From assembly GCA_963792895.1 (NCBI GenBank), contig CAWBYA010000003.1, positions 1 to 64,000 on the forward strand: a DNA stretch of 64,000 nucleotides. Reading direction: 5' to 3'. The translations under genes and the position numbers were made by a program. Positions 27,523 through 35,889 of the stretch are shown one piece after another (within the stretch, counting starts at the first letter, position 1; each line of letters opens with the position of its first letter). The DNA is from UBA6912 sp963792895. GTDB taxonomy: Bacteria > Actinomycetota > Acidimicrobiia > Spongiisociales > UBA5794. The notes under the pieces are model-generated. The model was not told the origin of the DNA. It saw only the letters and a program-made list of their open reading frames with translations, and searched no databases.

Positions 27523-27546
27523 GGGGTGGGGTGTTACCGCCACCCC
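27523..27546 (-). terminator. Hairpin after the ferredoxin/CDGSH gene
   Basis: GGGGTGG (27523-27529) and CCACCCC (27540-27546) with a 10-nt loop, 29 nt downstream of the minus-strand stop codon. The rest of 27371-27574 holds no gene that I can support. Confidence 0.5.
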
Positions 27547-27574
27547 TTCCGCGCCCGCGATGTGCCGCCTCCGG

Positions 27575-28060
27575 TCAAGAGCCGTGGGATTCCCCGATTT
27601 CGGATGGCGTCTCCGCCGCGTCCCGCGCAGGGTCGATCGCATGTGGGTTGTCCCGAAAGCCGGCTGTGCGGTGGGACATGTCGCAGAACGGCTGATTCAG
27701 AGAGTGACCGCAGCGGCACAGCGCAACGCGGGGCCCGGCGCGGAACAGGTTCCCGGAACGATCGCGCACCTCGACGTCTCCCCGCACCCACAGTGGCCCG
27801 TTTGGCCATGGGATCACCGTCGTCGGTACGTCCGGCTGCTCCCCGGGGCCGGCTGCCGGGGTGTACGTGAGCGCACCGCTCGGACACCGCTCGATGGCGG
27901 CGACGATCTCGCCGGCGCTCGCCGCTGCGACGTCTACCCAGGGCCGACGCTGCGTGTCGAACACGTCCGGCAGGCTCTTCAGGCAGATGCCCGAGTGGAC
28001 GCAGCGGGTCGAATCCCAGTGGACAGTGACATCGGCGGTCTCGTAGTCACGTCGTACCAC
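27575..28060 (-). CDS. Fer4-type divergent iron-sulfur domain fused to CDGSH iron-sulfur domain
   Basis: A 161-residue protein. The N-terminal half has DVTVHWDSTRCVHSGICLKSLPDVFD and AIERCPSGALTYTP, the divergent mono-cluster Fer4_19 type. The C-terminal half has LCRCGHSLNQPFCDMSHRTAGF, a CDGSH Fe2S2 motif (C-x-C-x2-S-x8-C-x3-H). It is likely a cytoplasmic electron carrier or cluster sensor. The GTG at 28058-28060 has SD GAGGGAGAAG. No redox partner gene is directly adjacent. Confidence 0.9.
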   Translation of the reverse strand: MVRRDYETADVTVHWDSTRCVHSGICLKSLPDVFDTQRRPWVDVAAASAGEIVAAIERCPSGALTYTPAAGPGEQPDVPTTVIPWPNGPLWVRGDVEVRDRSGNLFRAGPRVALCRCGHSLNQPFCDMSHRTAGFRDNPHAIDPARDAAETPSEIGESHGS

Positions 28061-28145
28061 GGCTTCTCCCTCGCTCGGCTCGCGGAAGCTACCAGAGCTC
28101 ACGATGCCTTCGCGGGCTGCGGAACGTCGGGTTTTGGCGAAGTCG

Positions 28146-28730
28146 TCAATCCGAGTCGGTGTGCCGAAGCTGCTCGAACAGCGCCGCATCGGTCTCGAAC
28201 GCCAGCGGAGGGAGCTCGTCGAGGGCGAAGAAGCCGGCGTCGTCTGCATCGTCTCCCGCCTCGAGCACGCCTCCCACGACGGTCCCCGCGAACCACACGC
28301 CGACGGTCAGCTTGGCGGGGTCGTGGAAGTTGGAGGCGACGAACACGGGAGCACCGACCTCGGCGATGAGGCCGGTCTCTTCCTCGAGTTCGCGAGCCGC
28401 TGCCGCTCTGATCTCCTCGCCGTAGTTCACGAAACCGGCAGGGACCGACCAGAGGCCTGCCCTGGTGGCTCCCTTGGCCCTCCTGACGAGCAGGATGCGA
28501 CCGGATCCGTCGCGAACGAGCACGGCCGCCCCGACTCCGGGATTGCGCCAGTGCACGAATCGGCACTCGGGACACCGGTTGCGAGACTCGCCGCTGAGCT
28601 CGACGCGCTCGAGACGGGTTGCGCACATCGGGCAGTAGGTGTACTCGCCCGGCCAGGAGTCGTTTTCTGGAGTCACGGCACCTGAGTCTCGCATGCATCG
28701 GCCCGTGGCGTCGCAGTGCCGGCAGGGCAT
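28146..28730 (-). CDS. NUDIX hydrolase with N-terminal zinc ribbon
   Basis: A 194-residue protein. A four-Cys ribbon (YCPMCATRLE and NRCPECRFVHW) precedes the NUDIX domain, with the box GFVNYGEEIRAAAARELEEETGL. This layout is shared with NADH pyrophosphatase-like and ADP-sugar hydrolases. ATG 28730 is chosen because it adds CRHCDATGRC, a possible further metal site; ATG 28694 or a GTG before TPENDSW are alternatives, and none has a good SD. It is divergent from tldD. Confidence 0.85.
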   Translation of the reverse strand: MPCRHCDATGRCMRDSGAVTPENDSWPGEYTYCPMCATRLERVELSGESRNRCPECRFVHWRNPGVGAAVLVRDGSGRILLVRRAKGATRAGLWSVPAGFVNYGEEIRAAAARELEEETGLIAEVGAPVFVASNFHDPAKLTVGVWFAGTVVGGVLEAGDDADDAGFFALDELPPLAFETDAALFEQLRHTDSD

Positions 28731-28785
28731 GGCTGCGCGGCCGTGCTCTAGCATCGGTGCATTCCACATCTGGGAGGAAGAGACA

Positions 28786-30225
28786 GTGTTCGACTTCGCC
28801 TCGGCTGCTGTCGAGGGGGCTCTGGCGGCTGGTGCCTCGTATGCGGACGCCCGGGTGGTGATCGCAACGACTGAGTCGCTCGACGTGCTCAACAAGGCCG
28901 TCGAATCGGTGGACCGCACCGAAACGGCAGGGGTCGGTGTTCGCGCCCTCATTGGTTCGTCGTGGGGCTTCTACGCAACGACGGACCTCACCGACGAAGA
29001 GTCTCGGCGGGCCGGTGCCATGGCCGCAGAGATCGCCAAGGCGTCTGCGATGGTGCCGGGCCCGCCGCTCGATCTCGTCGACGTGCCCATCGTCACCGAC
29101 ACCTACGTCACTCCCCACGACGAAGACCCCCTTGCGGTGTCGCTGTCCGAGAAAGTCGACCTGCTCGTCGAGGTCACCGGGACAATGCATGCAGTGGACG
29201 GCGTGGCCCTCGCCAGAGCGAACCTGACGTTCTGGGTGACGGACAAGTGGTTCGTGTCGTCGCAAGGGCATCGCATCCACCAGCGCCTCGTCGAGTCGGG
29301 CGGTGGCTACGACGCCACAGCCCTGGGTGAGCGCGAGACGCAGCGCCGCTCCTACCCGCAGTCGTTCGGCCAGTTCGAGACCGGTGGCTACGAGGTCATT
29401 CGCAAGTGGGACTTCGCGGGCAACGCACAGCGCGTGGCCGAGGAGGCAGCGGCGTTGCTGACGGCACCCGCCGTGGAGGAGGGTGAGAAGCAGCTCATCT
29501 TGGAAGGCTCTCAGCTCGGCCTCCAGATCCACGAGTCCGTCGGCCATGCAATAGAGCTCGACCGCATCTTGGGCTGGGAAGCGGCGTTCGCCGGCACCTC
29601 TCACCTCGAGCTGCCCAAGCTCAACATCCATCGCTACGGCTCTGAGCTGATGAACATCACCGCAGACGCCACCCTCCCAGGTGCGCTGGGAACCTTCGGT
29701 TACGACGACGAGGGCACGGCTGCGCAGCGCGTCGACATCGTGAAGGACGGCACCTGGGTCGGAGTTCTGTCTGGACGAGACTCGGCAGCGATTGCAGGGC
29801 TCCCTCCCGGCGGCATGGTGCGGGCCGACAACTTCAACCGGCTGCCGATGGTGCGCATGACGAACGTGGGGCTGGTCGCCGGTGACTCGTCACTCGCCGA
29901 GATCATTGCCGACACGAAAGACGGGGTGTACATGGCGACGAACCGGTCGTGGTCGATCGACGACAAGCGGCTCAACTTCCAGTTCGGCTGCGAGATCGCC
30001 TGGGAGGTGAAGGACGGCAAGCTGGGCCGGATGCTTCGCAACCCCACTTACACCGGCATCACACCTCAGTTCTGGGGGAGGCTGGACATGCTCGCCGGTG
30101 GCGACGAGTGGGTGCACTGGGGCACACCCAACTGCGGCAAGGGCCAGCCGATTCAAGTGGCTCACACGGGGCACTCCGCCGCGCCGGCCCGGTTCGACAA
30201 TGTGCGCGTCGGGGTGAAGGCGTGA
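28786..30225 (+). CDS. tldD: TldD metalloprotease subunit
   Basis: The 479-residue catalytic subunit of the TldD/TldE protease, which in characterised systems matures modified peptides and degrades unfolded peptides. The zinc motif is LQIHESVGHAIELDRI (His249, Glu250, His254). Other blocks are GVGVRALIGSSWGFYATTDL, MNITADATLPGALGTFGYDDEG, ATNRSWSIDDKRLNFQFGCE and the C-terminal MLRNPTYTGITPQFWGRLD. The GTG start follows GGAGGAAGAG (28773-28782), and a TAGCAT -10 box lies at 28749-28754. The stop overlaps the tldE start as GTGA. Confidence 0.95.
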   Translation: MFDFASAAVEGALAAGASYADARVVIATTESLDVLNKAVESVDRTETAGVGVRALIGSSWGFYATTDLTDEESRRAGAMAAEIAKASAMVPGPPLDLVDVPIVTDTYVTPHDEDPLAVSLSEKVDLLVEVTGTMHAVDGVALARANLTFWVTDKWFVSSQGHRIHQRLVESGGGYDATALGERETQRRSYPQSFGQFETGGYEVIRKWDFAGNAQRVAEEAAALLTAPAVEEGEKQLILEGSQLGLQIHESVGHAIELDRILGWEAAFAGTSHLELPKLNIHRYGSELMNITADATLPGALGTFGYDDEGTAAQRVDIVKDGTWVGVLSGRDSAAIAGLPPGGMVRADNFNRLPMVRMTNVGLVAGDSSLAEIIADTKDGVYMATNRSWSIDDKRLNFQFGCEIAWEVKDGKLGRMLRNPTYTGITPQFWGRLDMLAGGDEWVHWGTPNCGKGQPIQVAHTGHSAAPARFDNVRVGVKA

Positions 30226-31553
30226 GCGAGCGGATGGACCTCGCGGAGGAAATCCTCGCTCTGGTCGGGGATCGCGGCGACGCCGAGGTGCGTATCACCG
30301 GTGGCAACCTCTCGCTCACCCGATTCGCCAACTCGTTCATCCACCAGAACGTTGGCGAAGAGGGTGACGCCGTGTCGCTCCGTCTCGCCGTTGGTGGCCG
30401 GGTCGTGTCGGCCACGACGACGAACACCAACCGGGAGGCGCTGAGCCGGTTCGTCGACGATGCCATCGAGCGGGCGGCGCTGCAGCCGGTCGATGAGGAC
30501 TGGCCCGGTCTTGCCTCCCCCTTGCCAGACACCGCAGTCGACCACTTCGACGATGCCACCGCCGCCGCTGCCCCTGCCGCCCGAGCCGAGATGGTGCGCG
30601 ACTTCGTCGCCGCAGGACCGGGGATGCGTGCTGCGGGCTTCTGCTCGACGCAAGGCACCGAGGTCGCCTTCGCCAACTCGAGCGGCGTCCGGCGGGAGGG
30701 CCGCTACACGCAAGCGACGCTCGACGGGATTCACCAAACCGACACCTCTGCTGGGTCGGGACACGCAACCTCCGTGCGTCTCAGCGACATCTCGGCAGGG
30801 TCGATCGGCGACCTCGCCGCGGATCGTGCTCGGCGCGGCGCCGAAGCCTATGACATCAAGCCGGGAGAGTACGAGGTGGTGCTGGCTCCCGAGTGCGTCG
30901 CCTCCATCGCAGTCTTCCTTGCGTTCTACGGCTTCAACGCAAAGCTCCATGCCGAGGGACAGTCGTTCGTGCAGATCGGTGAGGCGCAGTTCGACGACCA
31001 CGTCGATATCGTCGACGACGTGACCGACGATCGAGCTGCGGCGTTGGGCTTCGACAACGAAGGAACGCCCCGGGGCCGGCTCGCGCTCGTGTCTCGGGGA
31101 GTATCGAGCAACGTCGCCCACGACCGTCGGACTGCCACGAAAGCAGGCGTTGAGTCGACAGGTCATGCCGTTCCTGGCGGCGAGGTGTTCGGACCCTTCC
31201 CGACCACGATGTTCTTCGGCGGTGGCGCAACACCCGTCGAGGACCTCATTGCAGGTGTCGATCGCGGCCTGTATGTGGCGACGTTCAACTACTGCCGTGT
31301 GCTCGACCCCAAGACGATGGCGGTCACCGGCCTTACACGGAACGGGACGTTCATGATCGAGAACGGCCGGCTCACGGGAGCGGTCACCGGCCTGCGGTTC
31401 ACGCAGTCGTTCGTCGCTGCGCTGGGCCCCGGCAGGGTGCTCGGGATCGGTGACGATGCTCGGTGGGCCGATTCGGAGTTCGGACCCGGTCTCGTCCACG
31501 CACCGACGGTTCGGCTCGCCGGCTGGAACTTCACTGGGGGCACCGAGGCGTGA
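30222..31553 (+). CDS. tldE: TldE/PmbA metalloprotease subunit
   Basis: The 443-residue non-catalytic partner that shapes the active-site chamber with TldD. Typical stretches are AEVRITGGNLSLTRFANSFIHQNV, GFCSTQGTEVAFANSSG, GEYEVVLAPECVASIAVFLAFYGFN, DRAAALGFDNEGTPRGRLAL and YVATFNYCRVLDPKTMAVTGLTRNGTFMIENG. As expected for TldE, the HExxxH zinc motif is absent. It overlaps tldD and the downstream DUF2007-like gene by GTGA on both sides, so all three are probably co-translated. Confidence 0.94.
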   Translation: MSERMDLAEEILALVGDRGDAEVRITGGNLSLTRFANSFIHQNVGEEGDAVSLRLAVGGRVVSATTTNTNREALSRFVDDAIERAALQPVDEDWPGLASPLPDTAVDHFDDATAAAAPAARAEMVRDFVAAGPGMRAAGFCSTQGTEVAFANSSGVRREGRYTQATLDGIHQTDTSAGSGHATSVRLSDISAGSIGDLAADRARRGAEAYDIKPGEYEVVLAPECVASIAVFLAFYGFNAKLHAEGQSFVQIGEAQFDDHVDIVDDVTDDRAAALGFDNEGTPRGRLALVSRGVSSNVAHDRRTATKAGVESTGHAVPGGEVFGPFPTTMFFGGGATPVEDLIAGVDRGLYVATFNYCRVLDPKTMAVTGLTRNGTFMIENGRLTGAVTGLRFTQSFVAALGPGRVLGIGDDARWADSEFGPGLVHAPTVRLAGWNFTGGTEA

Positions 31554-31801
31554 GCTGGTTCGCCCGGTTCCGCAAGCCACGCCTCGTGCCGATTGCAGAG
31601 TTCGCCGACCGGGCGACCGCCGAAGTTGCGTGGGCGCAACTCGAAGAGGCCGGTATTCCGGCAACGATCGAAACCGACCCGGCCATGCTCGGCGGACCCG
31701 TGGTCACGCGCGTGTTCGTAGAGACCCCCAACGTGCCCGCAGCGCAGCGCCTCATTGCCGACCTCGTGATCGACGGCGGGGGAGGCGGCAACGCCGGCTG
31801 A
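31550..31801 (+). CDS. DUF2007-like small protein
   Basis: An 83-residue protein with core VPIAEFADRATAEVAWAQLEEAGIPATIETDPA and VFVETPNVPAAQRLIADL. This ferredoxin-like alpha/beta pattern, with a FADRxxAExAxxxLExAGIPA signature, matches DUF2007 putative signal-transducing proteins. It is the third gene of the tldD-tldE unit through a GTGA overlap. Its function with the protease is unknown. Confidence 0.75.
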   Translation: MSWFARFRKPRLVPIAEFADRATAEVAWAQLEEAGIPATIETDPAMLGGPVVTRVFVETPNVPAAQRLIADLVIDGGGGGNAG

Positions 31802-31812
31802 CGCTCAGCCGG
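31794..31812 (+). terminator. Terminator overlapping the DUF2007 stop codon
   Basis: CCGGCTGA and TCAGCCGG pair perfectly (8 bp) around CGC. The stop codon is inside the left arm. The following 31813-32072 region holds no gene that I can support. Confidence 0.7.
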
Positions 31813-32072
31813 GCGCGGACGCCCAACGCCGGTCCCCTTGTCGGGCGGGAGCGGTGACGTGCTTCGTCGGTAGCGCACTTGTGTCTCGGTATTCGGGCGA
31901 TCACCTGCGGCTGACTGAAACCTCCTCTGGGACGCCCTGGACGTCGCCACGCACCCACGAACGCGCCGCGTGCTGCCCGGCCCGTGACCGCAGAGATCGT
32001 CCGGCCGGCTACGACTTCAGAGACAGAGAACGCTCTCAGGGTGTCATCGCGCAAGGCGCCTGAGCCCGGTCG

Positions 32073-33167
32073 TCACACGGCGAGGTCGAAGGTGGCCTCG
32101 GCAACGATGCTGCCGGCGACCTGGAGCTCGACCGTGTGCGTTCCGGATGTGTAGGTCCGCGTCGAAGCGTTGACGATCCGGCGGCCTTTGGTGAGAGTGA
32201 CCTCGGCGCCGGGCTCGAGATCGAGAACGGTCCACTTGAACACCTTCGACGAGGTGCCGCCGGACGCGGTCGGATGGTGTATCAGGAAGTCGACGACGAG
32301 ATGCTGGGCGGCGTCAGCCGTCGAGCGCAGCGTCGCCGTGAGCTCTATACGATCGCCGAGTTCGACGTGTCCTGGCGCGACCTCGAACCCACCGACCTCG
32401 ATCTCCACCGATGTGGTGAACCCCAGCACGGCGAGGGCGCCGGGGTTGCCCGATTTGATGAGCGACCGGAGGGCGTGGGCGACCATCGTGCGGTCCACCG
32501 GAGGTTGCTCCTCGAGCCAGCGAGCTGCGGCAGCGATCACGAGGCCGGGATGGTCCTTTGCGATGTCGTTGAGGTGGTTCGCAACGGAGCGACGGACGTC
32601 CTCCGACGGGTCGTGCCGGAGCCGCGTAACGAGCGCCAGCCCCGGCGCCGGATCGTCGATGAGCCGGGCGACGCGGGCGCCCCACGGGAGGCGCGGCCTG
32701 GTTCCCTCCGAGGCGAGGCGCCGCACCGCTGGGTCGTCGTGCGAGGTGAACGTGATGAGCTCGCCATACGCGGCGTCCCAGTGCTCCCGCAGGAACGGCC
32801 GGATGGCGAACTCACAGCTCATGCGCTTCGTGATGTGCTCCATTGCAGCAAGCGATGCCCCAGGATGATCGACGCCAAACAGCTCGACAAAGGTGGCCAG
32901 CGGCCAGGCGGCAAATCCCCCGATGGGCGGCTCAGCCCGGGCTACGGCGACGACGGCGGTGAGGGCGGTGAGATAGTCGTCGCCGAGCTCGGCTGCGATG
33001 CGGCGGGCGATGGCCTCCATCCTCGCCTTCAGCTCGAGATCGGGAAGACACTCCATGAGATCGGCAACGAAGGCTGCGCCGTCGAACTGACGGGCAACGG
33101 CGCTGAACCGTGCCGCGAGATCCTCGACCACCGTCCGGTCGACCATGTCCTTCAACGCCGTGGGCAC
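32073..33167 (-). CDS. AlkD-like DNA alkylation repair protein with C-terminal beta-sandwich
   Basis: A 364-residue protein. Residues about 20-245 form HEAT-like helices typical of AlkD glycosylases: AAMEHITKRMSCEFAIRPFLREHWDAAYGELITFTSHDDPAVRRLASEGTRPRLPWG in sequence, then PSEDVRRSVANHLNDIAKDHPG. The C-terminal 110 residues (VEIEVGGFEVAPGHVELGDRIELTATL up to TYTSGTHTVELQVAG) look like an Ig-like beta-sandwich. This pairing is known in annotated alkylation-repair proteins, but the second domain has no assigned role. GTG start at 33167. It is the last gene of a minus-strand run behind malQ (53 bp gap). Confidence 0.83.
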   Translation of the reverse strand: MPTALKDMVDRTVVEDLAARFSAVARQFDGAAFVADLMECLPDLELKARMEAIARRIAAELGDDYLTALTAVVAVARAEPPIGGFAAWPLATFVELFGVDHPGASLAAMEHITKRMSCEFAIRPFLREHWDAAYGELITFTSHDDPAVRRLASEGTRPRLPWGARVARLIDDPAPGLALVTRLRHDPSEDVRRSVANHLNDIAKDHPGLVIAAAARWLEEQPPVDRTMVAHALRSLIKSGNPGALAVLGFTTSVEIEVGGFEVAPGHVELGDRIELTATLRSTADAAQHLVVDFLIHHPTASGGTSSKVFKWTVLDLEPGAEVTLTKGRRIVNASTRTYTSGTHTVELQVAGSIVAEATFDLAV

Positions 33168-33220
33168 GAGGCGACGGTACCAGCCCTGTTCAGTGCGCCC
33201 CGTGGTTCGGGACGTGCGTG

Positions 33221-35834
33221 TCAGCGTCCGCTGTCTCGGATCATCGCCCGCAACCTGTCGTTGAAAGCATCCGATCCGGCGAGGTCATCGATGGCAAGCT
33301 GGAGTCGGTAGCGCCACTTGTTGTGCCGGTTCGACGGATCGTTGATCCGCTCGCTCGCGGGCTCGTCGCGACGGAGTTCTCCGTCCATTGCCAGCAGATC
33401 GGACATCGGGATCACGCAGAGCATCGCCGGTGAGGCGAGCTGGCGGCGCACGATCGCCTCGCAAACCTCGGGTGTCGCAGAGGCGGGGGGGTCGCCGTGC
33501 TGCCCGAGCGCTTCGCGCCAGTACCGGCCGATCAGCTCGCGATCCTCCTCCCACCACATGCGCAGTGTCGTCGTGTCGTGGGTGCTGGGGCTGACGACGG
33601 AGAGGTAGGGGGCTTCTGCGGGGTCGGCGATCCAGGCGCCGAGACGTTTCGGCATGCGCTCGATCTCGAGACTGAGGAGCCCCATCTCGTTCATGAGGCG
33701 CGGCACGAGGTCGGGCACCATCCCGAGGTCCTCGCCACAAGCGAGCAAGTTGGTGGCGGCGACGACGGCCGGGAGTGTGATGCGTCCCTGATGTTCCCAT
33801 TGCTCGCTGTGGCGGTGGTGGAAGAAGTCGATCGCCATGGCATCGAAACGTGCGCGCTGATCTGGGGAGAGCCTGCGGTAGTGCTCGGTGGACTCCCAGC
33901 TGATGCGGGGCTGGTAGCCGCCGCCGACCTCGACGAGCAACACCTCGGCCGCCACGTCCAGCAGCGCACGGCGGACCCCAGCGAGGTCCTCCTCCGGGAG
34001 TACGTCCAGAACACCGTCGCTGAAGGCGTGCATGATCGCCCGCTGCGTGGCGACGGTCGGCTTCAGCTCGAGCAGGCCATCTCGCATGAGGAAGAACCTC
34101 GACCGGACGGTGGCGGCGAAGCCCCCGAACCGGCTCTCGAGCCCAGCCTCGTCGATCATCGGCCGAACGAGGCGTGCGACGTCGACCTCTCCAAGCGCAG
34201 CGCGCACCTCGTCTGCGGTGAGCGGCAGCGACGGCCTGAAGTAGCCGAGCAGCCCATCGTCGGCCGACGGGGGGATCTCCCAGATCCGGAAGAAGCCGAG
34301 CACGTGGTCGATGCGATAGACGTCGACGTAGGCGGCGAGGGCGCGGAAGCGGGCCTGCCACCACTGGTAGCCGTCCTCGGCCATCCGGTTCCAGTTGTAG
34401 GTGGGGAACTGCCAATTCTGGCCGCGGACCGCAAAAGCGTCCGGCGGCGCACCGGTTTGGGCGCCGACGTGGAAGAGGTCGGGCTTGGTCCACACCTCGA
34501 CGCTTTCGGGAGCGACACCGATTGGCAGGTCGCCCTTCAACGCCACCCCTCGGCTCCGTGCATGATCGGCGGCGCCCGTCAGTTGGCGGTGCAGGTGAAA
34601 CTGCACGAACCAGTGGAAACGCAGCTCATCGTGGTCTGGCCCCCCTGGCATCGCCATGGCAGAGACCCGCTCCTCGTTGTAGGTCGCGTCGGCGCCCCAC
34701 TGGTTGAAATCGGGGGTGCCGTGGCGATCGCGGAACATGCACCATGCCGAGTAGGGCCCGAGCCACTCCCACTCCCGATCGACGAACTCGAGGAAAGCGT
34801 CGTCACCGTCGAGACTCGCCGCCGCCGCCGCATACGCGGTTCGCAGCAGGTGCCATTTGAGCTCCATCACCCGCACGTAGTCGATCTCGGGCAGGTTGTT
34901 CACCGCTGCTCGAGCCGTTTCGATCTCACCGGCGATCACCGCTCCCGCCATCTCATCGAGGTCGATGTAGAGGGGATGGAGCGCCTGGACGGACACCGGG
35001 TTGTAGGGATACGAGTCGTCCCAGTCGTGGTTGAGCACCGTGTCGTTGACGGGCAGGAGCTGGATGACCGAGATGCCCACATCGGCGGCCCAGTCGGCGA
35101 GTGGGATGAGGTCCGTGAACTGCCCGACGCCAACGCCGTTCTGCGACCGCAGGGCAAAGACGGGGATGGCAGTTCCGGCGCCCCGCCAGCTCGTCAGCCC
35201 GTCGACATCGTCGTCGTTGACGATGACGGCAGCATCCGCATCCGTCTCCGGGAGGATGCGGTTTGGGCCTGTCTCCCAAGCGGTCACGGCACCGTTGGGG
35301 CCGAGCAGCACGTACTTGTACGCCCCTTCGAGGTCGTTCACGTGGGCTTCCCACCACGGGTACGGGCTCGGATGCAGCACCACGGCTCCCGAGGGATCCC
35401 ATGCGCCAACAGAAGGTGATGCGCCGACGATGGCGGGCCGATGTCCCTCGGGGATCGCCGGCTCGATGAGCCTGACCGTCGCGCCTGCCGGGTGGGGGAG
35501 CCGCAATCTCCGCCGGGTACAGGGCGCTGCGGGCGCGGGCGAAGAAGGCACTTTGCTGCGAGAGGCGAGCCGAGTCATCCCTGCGCCACCGATCGATCAC
35601 AGAGACCGGCCCTGGGATCTCAGGTGTCGTGCGGAGGGGACCGAGCTCTGCGGTAGTCACCGCCTCGCCGGACACGACTCGATAGTGGTACCCGGTGTGC
35701 GGTGCAACATCGACGGTTGTGGTCCACCAGCCGTCCCCGACCCACCCGAGCGTCGTCGGCGCGGCGTCGCCGAACACGATCTCGAGGTGTTCGCCGAGCG
35801 CGGTGGCGTAGTGGATGTGGAAGGTCGTCTGCAT
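33221..35834 (-). CDS. malQ: 4-alpha-glucanotransferase, DPE2-like with tandem CBM20 domains, one frameshift
   Basis: About 870 residues. The N-terminus has two starch-binding CBM20-like domains: TTFHIHYATALGEHLEIVFGD with GWVGDGWWTTTVDV, and IVGASPSVGAWDPSGAVVL with YKYVLLGPNGAVTAWE. The GH77 catalytic domain follows: GVGQFTDLIPLADWAADVGISVIQLLPVND, YPYNPVSVQALHPLYIDLD, KGDLPIGVAPESVEVW, YVDVYRIDHVLGF (nucleophile Asp), CGEDLGMVPDLV (acid/base Glu) and SVVSPSTHDTTTLRMWWEE. The frame breaks in the GGGGG run 35494-35498 between the CBM domains; deleting one base joins AEIAAPPPAGATVRLIEP. The layout is closer to plant DPE2 and its bacterial relatives than to short MalQ. Confidence 0.92.
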
Positions 35835-35889
35835 GGCGGCGCCGAACGATACAACCTCGGGCGCGCCGTAGCGCTTGCGTCGTCCCAGC

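Noticed and set aside
33497..35419. Plus-strand 640-codon frame opposite malQ
   Set aside because: Shadow of GC-biased third positions; the GH77 domain is clearly on the minus strand.
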